A stretch of DNA of 64,000 nucleotides from Candidatus Anaeroferrophillus wilburensis (GTDB lineage Bacteria; Desulfobacterota; Anaeroferrophillalia; Anaeroferrophillales; Anaeroferrophillaceae). Shown in pieces: positions 56,578 to 64,000 of the stretch. Under the pieces are notes generated by a model. It made no database searches, was not told where the DNA came from, and saw only the letters and a list, made by a program, of their open reading frames with translations. The stretch is from NCBI GenBank assembly GCA_016934315.1, contig JAFGSY010000006.1, forward strand, positions 1 through 64,000, in the 5' to 3' direction. Positions within the stretch are counted from its first letter, which is position 1. Each line of letters begins with the position of its first letter. A program made the position numbers and the translations under genes.

Positions 56578-57288
56578 TCATCCGGCTATCCGGCTGTCCA
56601 TGAGCTGGGGAAAAAGTTCTGCCAGGGCAATGGCGGCTTTTTGCCGTCTGCTTTCCCGGTAGTGTTGCGACAGCGGTGTGGCTTCCGGATTGATTTCAAT
56701 CGTTCGGGCACCGCGCTCCATGGCAATCAGCGGCAGTCGGGCGGCTGGATAGACGACCGCTGACGTGCCGATGCTAAGGAACAGATCACAATCCCCAAGG
56801 GCCGCTACAGCTTCATTGATGGTTTCCTCCCGCAAGGGGTCGCCGAACCAGACGATATCCGGGCGCCAGTAGGTGCCTGCGGAGGTATGGCGGTTGCCCA
56901 GGGGGAGCTCGAAATTCTCCACCACCTCATCGGTGGCTTCACAGCGCAACCGCCAGATGCTGCCATGGAGTTCAATAACCCTTGTTGAGCCGGCCCGTTG
57001 GTGAAGCCCGTCGATATTCTGGGTGATGACGGTTACACGGGGGTAAAAAGTTTCCGCGGCGGCGATGATCCGGTGTCCCCGGTTCGGCTGGCAGCCGGCA
57101 ATCTTCTCCCGCCGCTGGTCGTGAAAATCCCAGACCTTTTCCGGATTCTGTTCAAAAGCCTCCTGACAGGCGTATTCCTGATAGCGATACTGGGCCCAGA
57201 CGCCCCCTGCGCCCCGGTAGGTGGGGATGCCGCTTTCCACCGACATCCCGGCACCGGTGAAAAAAACCAGGTGTTGATAGGGTTCCAT
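56578..57288 (-). CDS. Sirtuin (NAD-dependent deacylase) lacking the zinc cysteines
   Basis: 236 aa. NAD-binding motifs FTGAGMSVESGIPTYRG and TQNIDGLHQRAG, the catalytic His in ELHGS, and RPDIVWFGD are present. Of the usual four zinc cysteines only one remains in the module between ELHGS and RPDIVWFG. The deacylase-type YxxR signature reads FHDQRR (His for Tyr), so chain-length preference may differ from CobB. Convergent with lptF (30 bp gap). I omit cobB as a symbol for this reason. Confidence 0.85.
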   Translation of the reverse strand: MEPYQHLVFFTGAGMSVESGIPTYRGAGGVWAQYRYQEYACQEAFEQNPEKVWDFHDQRREKIAGCQPNRGHRIIAAAETFYPRVTVITQNIDGLHQRAGSTRVIELHGSIWRLRCEATDEVVENFELPLGNRHTSAGTYWRPDIVWFGDPLREETINEAVAALGDCDLFLSIGTSAVVYPAARLPLIAMERGARTIEINPEATPLSQHYRESRRQKAAIALAELFPQLMDSRIAG

Positions 57289-57313
57289 GTTTTTATTGTC
57301 CCCCAGTGACCAG

Positions 57314-60271
57314 TTATGCGATTTTCACTTCTTCTTTTGGCAGCAGCGGCTGCCGGCTGATCTTGAGACCTTCCTTGGCTGCCTGGTCAAAGGCGGCGGC
57401 GCTGCCCAAGACGGTCACCGCTTTGCGGGGCTCATCAAGCAGCTGCCGGGCTTTTGCTGCCAGCGACGCCGGCGTTCCCGCCAGCACCGACTCCCTGACC
57501 TGCTGCCGGAATGCCGTCGTCCGACCGCTGAACAACGCTATTGTTTCGCCGAAACCTTTGGCATGGGGACTTTTGGGTGCATCAATCCGGCCGATTGTGC
57601 CGATGATGCTCTGGTTAACCTCGACTACCGGAGTGCCCGCCGCCAGGGTTGCCAGACTGTCGCTAAAGGTGCTGAGGGTTCGGCTGAGATTGGGGTCACG
57701 ATAAGAGGCGCAGGAAAACAGTGGATGGGAGCCAGAGGCCATAGCCATGCCTCCGTAAGCCCCCCCTTCGACGCGGATTTTATCCCACAGCAGGCCGGTG
57801 GACAGGTTGCGCGAAAGCAGATGAAACTGTCCCAGGTCTTCTGCTGAACGCCCGCTTACCTTCCAGGATTGGGCCACATAGTTGACCGAGGAGCTGATTT
57901 CAATGCCTTGAATGGCGGCCTGGTTTCCAGACGAAAGGGTGTGCGCCGCCGGGTTGGTGTCGGTTCCTGGCAGGGCCTGGAGCAGAGCTTCCAGTTGAGT
58001 GGTGCAGAAATCAGGATGTTCATAGGTGGTTGAAAGGATACACCCGCGGCGGTTGATCACCTGCTGGTGCAGCTTGTTCATCACGCTGCCGATTGCCTCC
58101 AGCTCCGCAGACTGCAGGAGCTGGTCGAGAAAGCGCAGTTGGGCAATGCCGTTGAGCTGCTCTTCGATGGCTAACGAGGTGCTCAGCCGGGCGGCGGCAT
58201 GGGAGATGGCATACTGGTGACCGCTGCGGGGGATGGCCGCCTGCAGATCGTTGCGCATCTCCAACAGGATGTCCTTGATCAGTTTCGGGTTGTCCAGCTG
58301 TGGTTCAAGGAACAGATCCTGGAAAATAGCCAGCAGTTCCCCAAATCGTTCAGGTAGGGACTTGCCATGGAAGAATGCCTTGAAAATCAGCTCATCGGGA
58401 TTTTCCCTGTCGGTGAGGCAGATATCGGAACAGCTGATGCCACCGGTGTTCAGGGAAATTCTGGTGGACATCTCCTCATAACTGTAGCCGGCCGCACCGC
58501 AGCGGCTGATCAGTTCGGTATAGAGAGGCAGGTACGGCAGCAGTGCTGCGGGCAGGCCAGCCAGATCGAATCCCATGTCAAGGTAGATGATGCCGGCGGT
58601 GAACAGCGGGTGGCGATACCAGCGGGCTCCGGCCAGCGGGACGGTTTCGGTGGGAACCAACTGGTTTTTTGTTGGCAAATCGACTTTGTCAAGTTTTGGC
58701 AGGGTTGCCAGCTCATCGGCGGTCGGCGGGGTCATCTGCCGAGCCAGGAGCTTGCCGGTCAGTTCATGATAGTGCTGTTTTTCATCCTCACCGAAGTCCT
58801 TGCTCAGCTCAGCCGCCTGCCTGGCGGTCTGGCCTCCCAACTGCTCACCCATGGCGGCTGAAGCGGTAACCACTGAAATCAAGTGATGGGGATTTTCCAG
58901 GAACATGGTCCGCAACTGGTTGGTAAAAAAATCGGTGCCCTTGGCCTTTTCCGCTTTGATCCGCTGCAGTGGTTCGGCAAAGCGCAGATGAGCCAGCGGG
59001 TCACCGCCATAGATCCATGAACGGTAGCAGCGGTCGGCCAGCATCAGGTTGTAGGGGTAATGGCCGCTGTCGGTAATTTCCCGCAGGCGGAATTCAATCC
59101 GCCGGATAGCGCCTTCCAGAAGGTCGGCGTTCATGCCTGAAGCAATCTCCCGTTCCAGGGTGGTGGTTACCAGCCTGCGGATGGCGGTTACTTGTTCGGG
59201 TTTGGTTTTTCTCAATCCGACGGCAAAAAACGTCTGGGCCAATTCCCCTTCAAAGCCGGTCATGTCGTCAAGATCCTCTCCGAGACCAGAGTCGATGAGA
59301 GCTCGACGCAGTGGTGAACTCTGGGTGCCCACCAGGTAACGGGAGAGAATGTGGCCAAGCAGGCCGGCGAAAGGATTGGTGGCCGGTTCCAGCAGCCAGG
59401 CAAGAATGACGCTTGCCGTGCCATCATCCTCTTTGCTTGCTGGGGCTTCAATGGTGATTTCCCTTGGCTGCTGCCAGCGGGGCTGGGGCTTGATGTCGGC
59501 GTCCACTTCCCGGCGTCTGAAATCGACCAGGTACTGCTGCTGTAGAAAAGCCAGGGTTTTTTCCGTCGGCAGATTGCCGTAGAGAAAGATGAAGGCGTTT
59601 GAAGGATGATAGTACTGCTGGTGGAAAGCGACAAACTGCTCATAGGTCAGGTCGGTAATATGTTCCGGTTCGCCGCCGCTTTCATAGTAGTAGGTGGTAT
59701 CGGGAAACAGTTCGCCCATGGTTTTCCGGGTGACGTGGCTGTGAAAGTCGGAAAAGACCCCCTTCATCTCATTGTAGACAATGCCCTTGATGCTCACCGG
59801 GTCGGCGGCATCGGGCAGATCAAAATGCCAGCCTTCCTGGTAGAAGGTCTCCCTGGTCAGCAGGGGATGAAAGACAGCGTCGCAGTAGACGTCCACCAAG
59901 TTGTAGAAGTCGGCTTCAACCTGGCTGGAAACCGGGTAGAGGGTCTTGTCAGGGTAGGTCATGGCGTTGAGAAAGGTCTGCAGCGAGCCCTTGAGCAGTT
60001 CCTTAAACGGGTCTTTCAGCGGAAACTTGCGGGAGCCGGAGAGTACCGAATGCTCAAGAATATGGGGAACGCCGGTATTATCATAGACCGGGGTGCGAAA
60101 GCCGATGCAGAACAGGTTGTTGGGGTCGTCGTTGATCAGGTGCACCAAACGGGCTCCGGTTTCCTGGTGGGTCAGCACCGCTGCCTGACAGCGCAGTTCT
60201 TCAATGGACTCGAGCCGTTCGACGGTGAAACCGTGCAGTGACTGGCCGGGGGTTACTAGCGAAGTGGTCAT
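57314..60271 (-). CDS. M16C (PreP/pitrilysin-type) metallopeptidase
   Basis: 985 aa, full length for PreP-type proteins. The inverted zinc motif HILEH lies at 70-74 with a downstream glutamate region (NEMKGVFSD), followed by the two-half clam-shell domain organisation. It degrades peptides up to about 70 residues; cellular location is unclear as there is no signal peptide. AAAGGAA upstream of ATG 60271. 25 bp from the sirtuin, probably the same transcript. Confidence 0.92.
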   Translation of the reverse strand: MTTSLVTPGQSLHGFTVERLESIEELRCQAAVLTHQETGARLVHLINDDPNNLFCIGFRTPVYDNTGVPHILEHSVLSGSRKFPLKDPFKELLKGSLQTFLNAMTYPDKTLYPVSSQVEADFYNLVDVYCDAVFHPLLTRETFYQEGWHFDLPDAADPVSIKGIVYNEMKGVFSDFHSHVTRKTMGELFPDTTYYYESGGEPEHITDLTYEQFVAFHQQYYHPSNAFIFLYGNLPTEKTLAFLQQQYLVDFRRREVDADIKPQPRWQQPREITIEAPASKEDDGTASVILAWLLEPATNPFAGLLGHILSRYLVGTQSSPLRRALIDSGLGEDLDDMTGFEGELAQTFFAVGLRKTKPEQVTAIRRLVTTTLEREIASGMNADLLEGAIRRIEFRLREITDSGHYPYNLMLADRCYRSWIYGGDPLAHLRFAEPLQRIKAEKAKGTDFFTNQLRTMFLENPHHLISVVTASAAMGEQLGGQTARQAAELSKDFGEDEKQHYHELTGKLLARQMTPPTADELATLPKLDKVDLPTKNQLVPTETVPLAGARWYRHPLFTAGIIYLDMGFDLAGLPAALLPYLPLYTELISRCGAAGYSYEEMSTRISLNTGGISCSDICLTDRENPDELIFKAFFHGKSLPERFGELLAIFQDLFLEPQLDNPKLIKDILLEMRNDLQAAIPRSGHQYAISHAAARLSTSLAIEEQLNGIAQLRFLDQLLQSAELEAIGSVMNKLHQQVINRRGCILSTTYEHPDFCTTQLEALLQALPGTDTNPAAHTLSSGNQAAIQGIEISSSVNYVAQSWKVSGRSAEDLGQFHLLSRNLSTGLLWDKIRVEGGAYGGMAMASGSHPLFSCASYRDPNLSRTLSTFSDSLATLAAGTPVVEVNQSIIGTIGRIDAPKSPHAKGFGETIALFSGRTTAFRQQVRESVLAGTPASLAAKARQLLDEPRKAVTVLGSAAAFDQAAKEGLKISRQPLLPKEEVKIA

Positions 60272-60316
60272 ACAATCAATTCCTTTCAGCTTTCATGGTC
60301 GGATGAAAAGTCAAAG

Positions 60317-60958
60317 TTAGACATAACGTAGCACGGTCCAGATATGGCTGAGGCTGCCGCCCATGACAAACAGGTGCCAGATCTCGTGAAAACCAAATTT
60401 TTCCGGCAGCGGGTTTGGCCATTTCAGGGCATAGAAGAGCGCGCCGACGGTATAAAAAAGCCCGCCAATGAACAGCCAGGTAAGCGTGCCCGGCAGGGCT
60501 GCCTTTGACAGGGGATAGATCATGACCAGCGACAGCCAGCCCATGATAATATAGAAGGCTACCCGCAGGAGCCGAGGCGCGGATTTCCAGACAAACCTGG
60601 TGATAATTCCTGCTGCGGCCAGACCCCAGATGATGCCAAACATGCTCCATCCCCAGGGGCCACGCATGGTTACCAGGCAGAAAGGCGTGTAGGTGCCGGC
60701 AATCAGAATGAAAATCATCGTATGGTCAATCTGCCGAAGAAGATTGATTCCTTTTTCTTTCAATGGTAAGAGGTGGTAGAGGGTGCTGGCGGCATACAGC
60801 AGAATGAGACTGCTGCCAAAAATTGAATCGGAGACTACATGCCAGACGGTTTTGTGCCTGACGTCAATGGTTACCATAAGTGCCAATGCTCCGATTGATA
60901 TGAGCAGGCCCACCGCGTGGGTCAAACCGCTGGCCGGTTCACGAAGCTTGCAGCGCAT
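60317..60958 (-). CDS. Haemolysin III / YqfA family membrane protein
   Basis: 213 aa with seven helices. The family pattern is clear: EPASGLTHAVGLLISIGALAL at the start, STLYHLLPLKEKGINLLRQIDH in the middle and HEIWHLFVMGGSLSHIW at the end. Related to PAQR receptors and probably a membrane-lipid or channel function; haemolytic activity is unlikely. Start ATG 60958 (AGGGAG upstream); the longer frame runs antisense through the next gene and is not coding. Confidence 0.88.
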   Translation of the reverse strand: MRCKLREPASGLTHAVGLLISIGALALMVTIDVRHKTVWHVVSDSIFGSSLILLYAASTLYHLLPLKEKGINLLRQIDHTMIFILIAGTYTPFCLVTMRGPWGWSMFGIIWGLAAAGIITRFVWKSAPRLLRVAFYIIMGWLSLVMIYPLSKAALPGTLTWLFIGGLFYTVGALFYALKWPNPLPEKFGFHEIWHLFVMGGSLSHIWTVLRYV

Positions 60959-61111
60959 GACTTTTCTCCCTGCTTCAACCCCGGGCCGGGATCGATGCGA
61001 TAGTTCTGTATACTTTACCAATGTATAACGTTGTCGCCAACAGTGCAAGGGCAAAGCGCCGGCTGATGGTTGCCGGTCAGCGGGTTTATTGGCAAAAAAG
61101 AGGACGCGAAG

Positions 61112-61933
61112 ATGAACATTACCCAGTTCTATGACCAACAAAAACAATGTCGTTTGGGGCTGGTTGAACAGAACCTGCTGCACCCCCTTGATTTTAGCGG
61201 CGACATGGTGGATTTTATCCACAGCGGTCAGCCGCCGGTGATCGGGGGTGTCGCTGTCAGCCTTGATGCCGCTACCCTGGCACCGGTGGTCAGCCGGCCG
61301 ACAAAAATTATCGCCATCGGTCTGAACTACCGGGATCATGCCAGCGAAGGGAAGGCAGAACTGCCGGAAACTCCCCTGGTTTTCACCAAGTTTCCCAACA
61401 GTCTCAATGCCCATGGCGGCCTGATCCGCTGGGATGCCGGTATTACCGCGAAGGTTGATTTTGAGGCCGAACTGGCGGTAATCATCGGCAGGCAGGTCTC
61501 CTGCTGCCTTGAATCTGAGGCGTATCAGGCGGTTTTTGGCTATACCTGCGCCAACGATATCAGTGCCAGGGATTTGCAGTTCGGTGACGGTCAATGGGTG
61601 CGGGGCAAGTCACTGGATACCTTCTGCCCCCTGGGACCCTGGATTGTCACCAGCGATGAGATTCCCGATCCTCACCATCTGGAGATCAGCTGCCGGGTGA
61701 ACGGTGAACTGATGCAGCGCAGCAATACCGACCGGATGATTTTTTCTGTTCCCTTTCTGATCAGTTTTCTCTCCCGCCATTTCACCCTTTTCCCCGGCGA
61801 TGTCATTCTCACCGGCACACCATCCGGGGTTGGCGTCTTTCGCGAGCCGGCCATCTATCTCCATGACGGTGATGAGGTGGTGGTAGAGATCGAACGTATC
61901 GGCCGGCTGGCGAACCGCTGCCAGGTGTCGTAG
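61112..61933 (+). CDS. Fumarylacetoacetate hydrolase (FAH) family protein
   Basis: 273 aa. C-terminal FAH domain: IGLNYRDHASEG, DFEAELAVIIG (metal ligand glutamates), YTCANDISARDLQ, GPWIVTSDEI and LTGTPSGVGV are all diagnostic. Members cleave acylpyruvates or decarboxylate oxaloacetate; substrate is not evident. Start ATG 61112 (AAGAGGA upstream). Divergent from the haemolysin III gene. Nearby DUF169 and crotonase genes hint at an aromatic or ring-cleavage pathway. Confidence 0.9.
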   Translation: MNITQFYDQQKQCRLGLVEQNLLHPLDFSGDMVDFIHSGQPPVIGGVAVSLDAATLAPVVSRPTKIIAIGLNYRDHASEGKAELPETPLVFTKFPNSLNAHGGLIRWDAGITAKVDFEAELAVIIGRQVSCCLESEAYQAVFGYTCANDISARDLQFGDGQWVRGKSLDTFCPLGPWIVTSDEIPDPHHLEISCRVNGELMQRSNTDRMIFSVPFLISFLSRHFTLFPGDVILTGTPSGVGVFREPAIYLHDGDEVVVEIERIGRLANRCQVS

Positions 61934-61941
61934 GTCCGGCT

Positions 61942-62964
61942 GTGAGTGGGACATGCGGGGAAAAGCCTGCGGCAACGCAGAATCTGATGCGTTTTGTGCC
62001 GCCTGTGCGCCGGCTGGTCCAGGGTGCTTTCGCTCTTTTTTGCCTGGTTGTCGGATATCGATTCTATCATTTTTTTCTCTGGGCAACCGGGGATGGGGCT
62101 TTTGTTTCCCGGCCGGCGTCGGTGGAAGCATTTCTCCCGGTGGGTGCTCTGGTCAGTTTTAAAAAGCTGCTGCTCACCGGCCACTATGACCGGCTCCATC
62201 CAGCCGGCCTGACGATCTTTATGGCCGCCCTTGCCATTGCCTTGCTGTTCCGCAAGGGATTTTGCGGCTGGATCTGCCCCATCGGTTTTTTGTTTGATCT
62301 CCAGGAAGCCGTGGTTGCCCGTTTTCGCCGACCGCTGCGATTGCCAGGTTGGCTTGACTATCCTCTGCGCTCGTTGAAATATCTGCTGCTGGGTGCTTTT
62401 CTCTATCTGATTGGCTGGCAGATGGATCTTCAAGCCATCGACGGTTTTATGCGTTCGCCCTATAATGTTATGGTTGATGCCAGGATGCTGGGTTTTTTCC
62501 TCCATCCCTCCGCCATGGCGATTGGCTTCTTTATCTTTTTGTTTGCTGCCGCCATGGTGCTGCGCAATTTCTGGTGCCGCTTTCTGTGTCCCTACGGCGG
62601 TTTGCTCGGTCTTATGGCGTCGTTCAGCCCGTTGCAGGTTAAACGGGATGGGAGCAGCTGCATCGACTGCAGGCGCTGTGAAAAGGTCTGCCCGGGGGCG
62701 ATCCGGATAACAGCGAAAGAGGTGGTGCGCAGCCCTGAATGCGTCGGCTGTCTGGAGTGCGTTGTGGTCTGCCCGGTTCAGGACTGTCTGACTTTGTCTC
62801 TGGCCGGCCGTAAAAAAATGCCTTTGTTCCTGTTGCCGGTAGGGGTTGTTGCCTTGCTCCTGACCTTTTATCTGGTGGCTAAACTTTCCGGCCACTGGGA
62901 ATCAGCAATTCCGGTCGAGCTGTTCAAAAAAATGTATGGACTCAGCCTGCGGACGGGGCATTAG
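61942..62964 (+). CDS. Membrane polyferredoxin (NapH/CcoG-like)
   Basis: About 325-340 aa. Four or five helices with paired CGWICPIG and CRFLCPYGG motifs characteristic of NapH/RdxA/CcoG, followed by two ferredoxin clusters (CIDCRRCEKVCP, CVGCLECVVVCP) and a final helix. Such proteins relay electrons at the cytoplasmic face between quinol or ferredoxin and periplasmic enzymes. Start is uncertain: GTG 61942 or ATG 61987. 9 bp after the FAH gene, so likely cotranscribed. Confidence 0.85.
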   Translation: MSGTCGEKPAATQNLMRFVPPVRRLVQGAFALFCLVVGYRFYHFFLWATGDGAFVSRPASVEAFLPVGALVSFKKLLLTGHYDRLHPAGLTIFMAALAIALLFRKGFCGWICPIGFLFDLQEAVVARFRRPLRLPGWLDYPLRSLKYLLLGAFLYLIGWQMDLQAIDGFMRSPYNVMVDARMLGFFLHPSAMAIGFFIFLFAAAMVLRNFWCRFLCPYGGLLGLMASFSPLQVKRDGSSCIDCRRCEKVCPGAIRITAKEVVRSPECVGCLECVVVCPVQDCLTLSLAGRKKMPLFLLPVGVVALLLTFYLVAKLSGHWESAIPVELFKKMYGLSLRTGH

Positions 62965-63043
62965 AACGGTTATCCTCCTTGACACGTGGTATCTGAAAAG
63001 GTATGCATGAAAAACCACCTTACTGTCATGGGAGGAACATGCT

Positions 63044-63820
63044 ATGGACTGGAAAGCACTGCACGACCAGCTTGATCGGCTGATCCGGCCCGCCAGCCGG
63101 CCGCTGGGGATTACCATCCTTGCCCCGGGGGAACCACCGCCCAAAGAGGCGCTGCGGCCGCAGAAGTTCGGCATCCGGATCTCACTGTGCCAGTGGACCA
63201 CCGTTGCCCGCCGCTGGGGGCGTCCTGTCGCCGCCCTGGCGGCCGAGATCAACTGTACACCCTGCCTCGCCGCCCTTGGCCTCAAACAACTAAAAAAGCT
63301 TGATGATCTGGTGGACTATTTCATGGATATGGGCTACTTCGCCGATCGCCAGCTGGCTATGGCAGCGGCGGCGGAGATGGAGCTGATCCCTGCCGGCGAC
63401 GTTGGCGGCCTGCTGATGTTTCCCCTGGATCAGGCGGTGGCCGACCCCGATGTGGTGGCCATCTATGCCTCGCCGGCCCAGGTGGCCCGGCTGGTGGCCG
63501 GCTATGTCTACCATGCCGGGACATTGGTGCGCTCAGCCTCCACCGGCTTCGGCCTGTCCTGCCTGTCGCTCATCAAACCCCACTGGACCGGCAAGGCAAC
63601 CATTGTCCATCCGGGGCGGGGGGAGCGGGTTCTCGCCGGTACCGACGAAGGGGAGCTGGTTTTTTGCTGTCCGGCGAAGGAACTGGAGCAGTTGGTTGAC
63701 GGTCTCCAGCAGACCCACAAGCATGGCAGCCGCTACCCGATCCAGAGCTATATGCTCTATGAACCGCCGCTGCTGCCGTCGATGAAAACCCTGGACGACA
63801 AATTGGGGATCAGTGAATGA
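63044..63820 (+). CDS. DUF169 (ArCR-type) protein
   Basis: 258 aa. N-terminal LHDQLDRLIRPASRPLGI start and the cysteine-containing INCTPCLAALG and SCLSLIKPHW segments are typical of DUF169, found in strict anaerobes, often next to aromatic or CoA-thioester degradation genes. Function unknown; the conserved cysteines suggest a metal or redox site. A crotonase begins 78 bp downstream. Confidence 0.8.
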   Translation: MDWKALHDQLDRLIRPASRPLGITILAPGEPPPKEALRPQKFGIRISLCQWTTVARRWGRPVAALAAEINCTPCLAALGLKQLKKLDDLVDYFMDMGYFADRQLAMAAAAEMELIPAGDVGGLLMFPLDQAVADPDVVAIYASPAQVARLVAGYVYHAGTLVRSASTGFGLSCLSLIKPHWTGKATIVHPGRGERVLAGTDEGELVFCCPAKELEQLVDGLQQTHKHGSRYPIQSYMLYEPPLLPSMKTLDDKLGISE

Positions 63821-63898
63821 ACCCGTAAGCAGCCTTTTTTACTCATGGCTGGCCTTGAGATATTTTTTTGGATGATAACCATTTGAGAGGAGATTACC

Positions 63899-64000
63899 AT
63901 GGCTTATGAAACCCTATTGACCGAAATCGGCGATGATTTTGTCGCCATTATCACCCTTAACCGGGCGGAGCAGCTCAATACCTTTACCCCAACCCTGGCC
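63899..64000 (+). CDS. Enoyl-CoA hydratase/isomerase (crotonase) family, cut by window end
   Basis: 34 residues only. Start ATG 63899 with GAGAGGAG upstream. The sequence MAYETLLTEIGDDFVAIITL followed by NRAEQLNTFTP is the crotonase N-terminus. Follows the DUF169 gene; substrate cannot be told. Confidence 0.8.
   Translation, partial: MAYETLLTEIGDDFVAIITLNRAEQLNTFTPTLA

Noticed and set aside
60959-61594. N-terminal extension of the haemolysin III frame
   Set aside because: It runs antisense through the FAH gene and has no similarity; ATG 60958 with a ribosome site gives the family's normal length.

Overview
The window looks like a chromosome segment from an anaerobic deltaproteobacterium in the broad sense (Desulfuromonadota/Desulfobacterota). 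This rests on multihaem c-type cytochromes including a CbcL-like protein, F0 genes split from F1, a Rex redox repressor, a CooC maturation ATPase, a PEP-CTERM protein, and heavy selenocysteine use. I cannot name the species. I see no insertion sequence, prophage, CRISPR array, rRNA or tRNA.

The most striking feature is a set of four in-frame UGA codons, each at a cysteine position of a redox motif and each followed by a plausible bacterial SECIS hairpin. They lie in (1) a UshA-like/tetrahaem c554-like protein (7178-8611), (2) NuoB of complex I (12679-13176), where Sec takes the place of one of the four ligands of cluster N2, (3) a NuoG-like molybdenum formate dehydrogenase inside the nuo operon (16971-19649), and (4) a second UshA-like/tetrahaem protein on the minus strand (36278-37609). 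Ordinary gene calling would split or truncate all four.

Layout. 1-1.5 kb: phosphoethanolamine transferase, cut by the window edge. 1.6-6.9 kb, minus: CbcL-like cytochrome b/c protein, F0 ATP synthase genes atpZ-atpI-atpB-atpE, and hemL. 7.2-8.6 kb, plus: first Sec UshA/cytochrome protein. 8.6-9.15 kb: non-coding stretch with a long-range hairpin and strong terminators. 9.15-11.4 kb, minus: NapC-type cytochrome with about 18 haems. 12.2-27.5 kb, plus: a complete 13-gene nuo operon behind a near-consensus sigma-70 promoter. It has no nuoE and no NADH-binding NuoF. Instead it carries the NuoF C-terminal Fe-S domain fused to a GltD-like NAD(P)H:FAD oxidoreductase, and a Sec formate dehydrogenase in the nuoG slot. 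This suggests a complex I fed by formate and/or NAD(P)H. 27.5-32 kb: gatC, mtnA, a BamD-LptA fusion lipoprotein and a radical SAM protein. 32-34.4 kb: an AT-rich CPBP-protease/PEP-CTERM cassette between inverted 27-bp repeats, with a sigma-54 promoter. 34.4-37.6 kb, minus: second Sec UshA/cytochrome gene, then mnmG. 37.7-40.5 kb: uvrA. 40.6-41.4 kb, minus: rex, with a Rex box inside its own promoter. 41.5-53.5 kb, plus: proB-proA-nadD-rsfS-rlmH-lapAB fusion-gpmI-comF-asmA-small zinc protein. 53.6-64 kb: cooC, radC, lptF, a sirtuin lacking its zinc cysteines, M16C protease, haemolysin III, FAH hydrolase, membrane polyferredoxin, DUF169 protein and the start of a crotonase.

Together the genes describe anaerobic energy conservation (formate/NAD(P)H to complex I to quinone to inner-membrane multihaem cytochromes, plus F0 ATP synthase) sitting among outer-membrane/LPS assembly genes (eptA, bamD-lptA, lapAB, lptF, asmA) and housekeeping genes.
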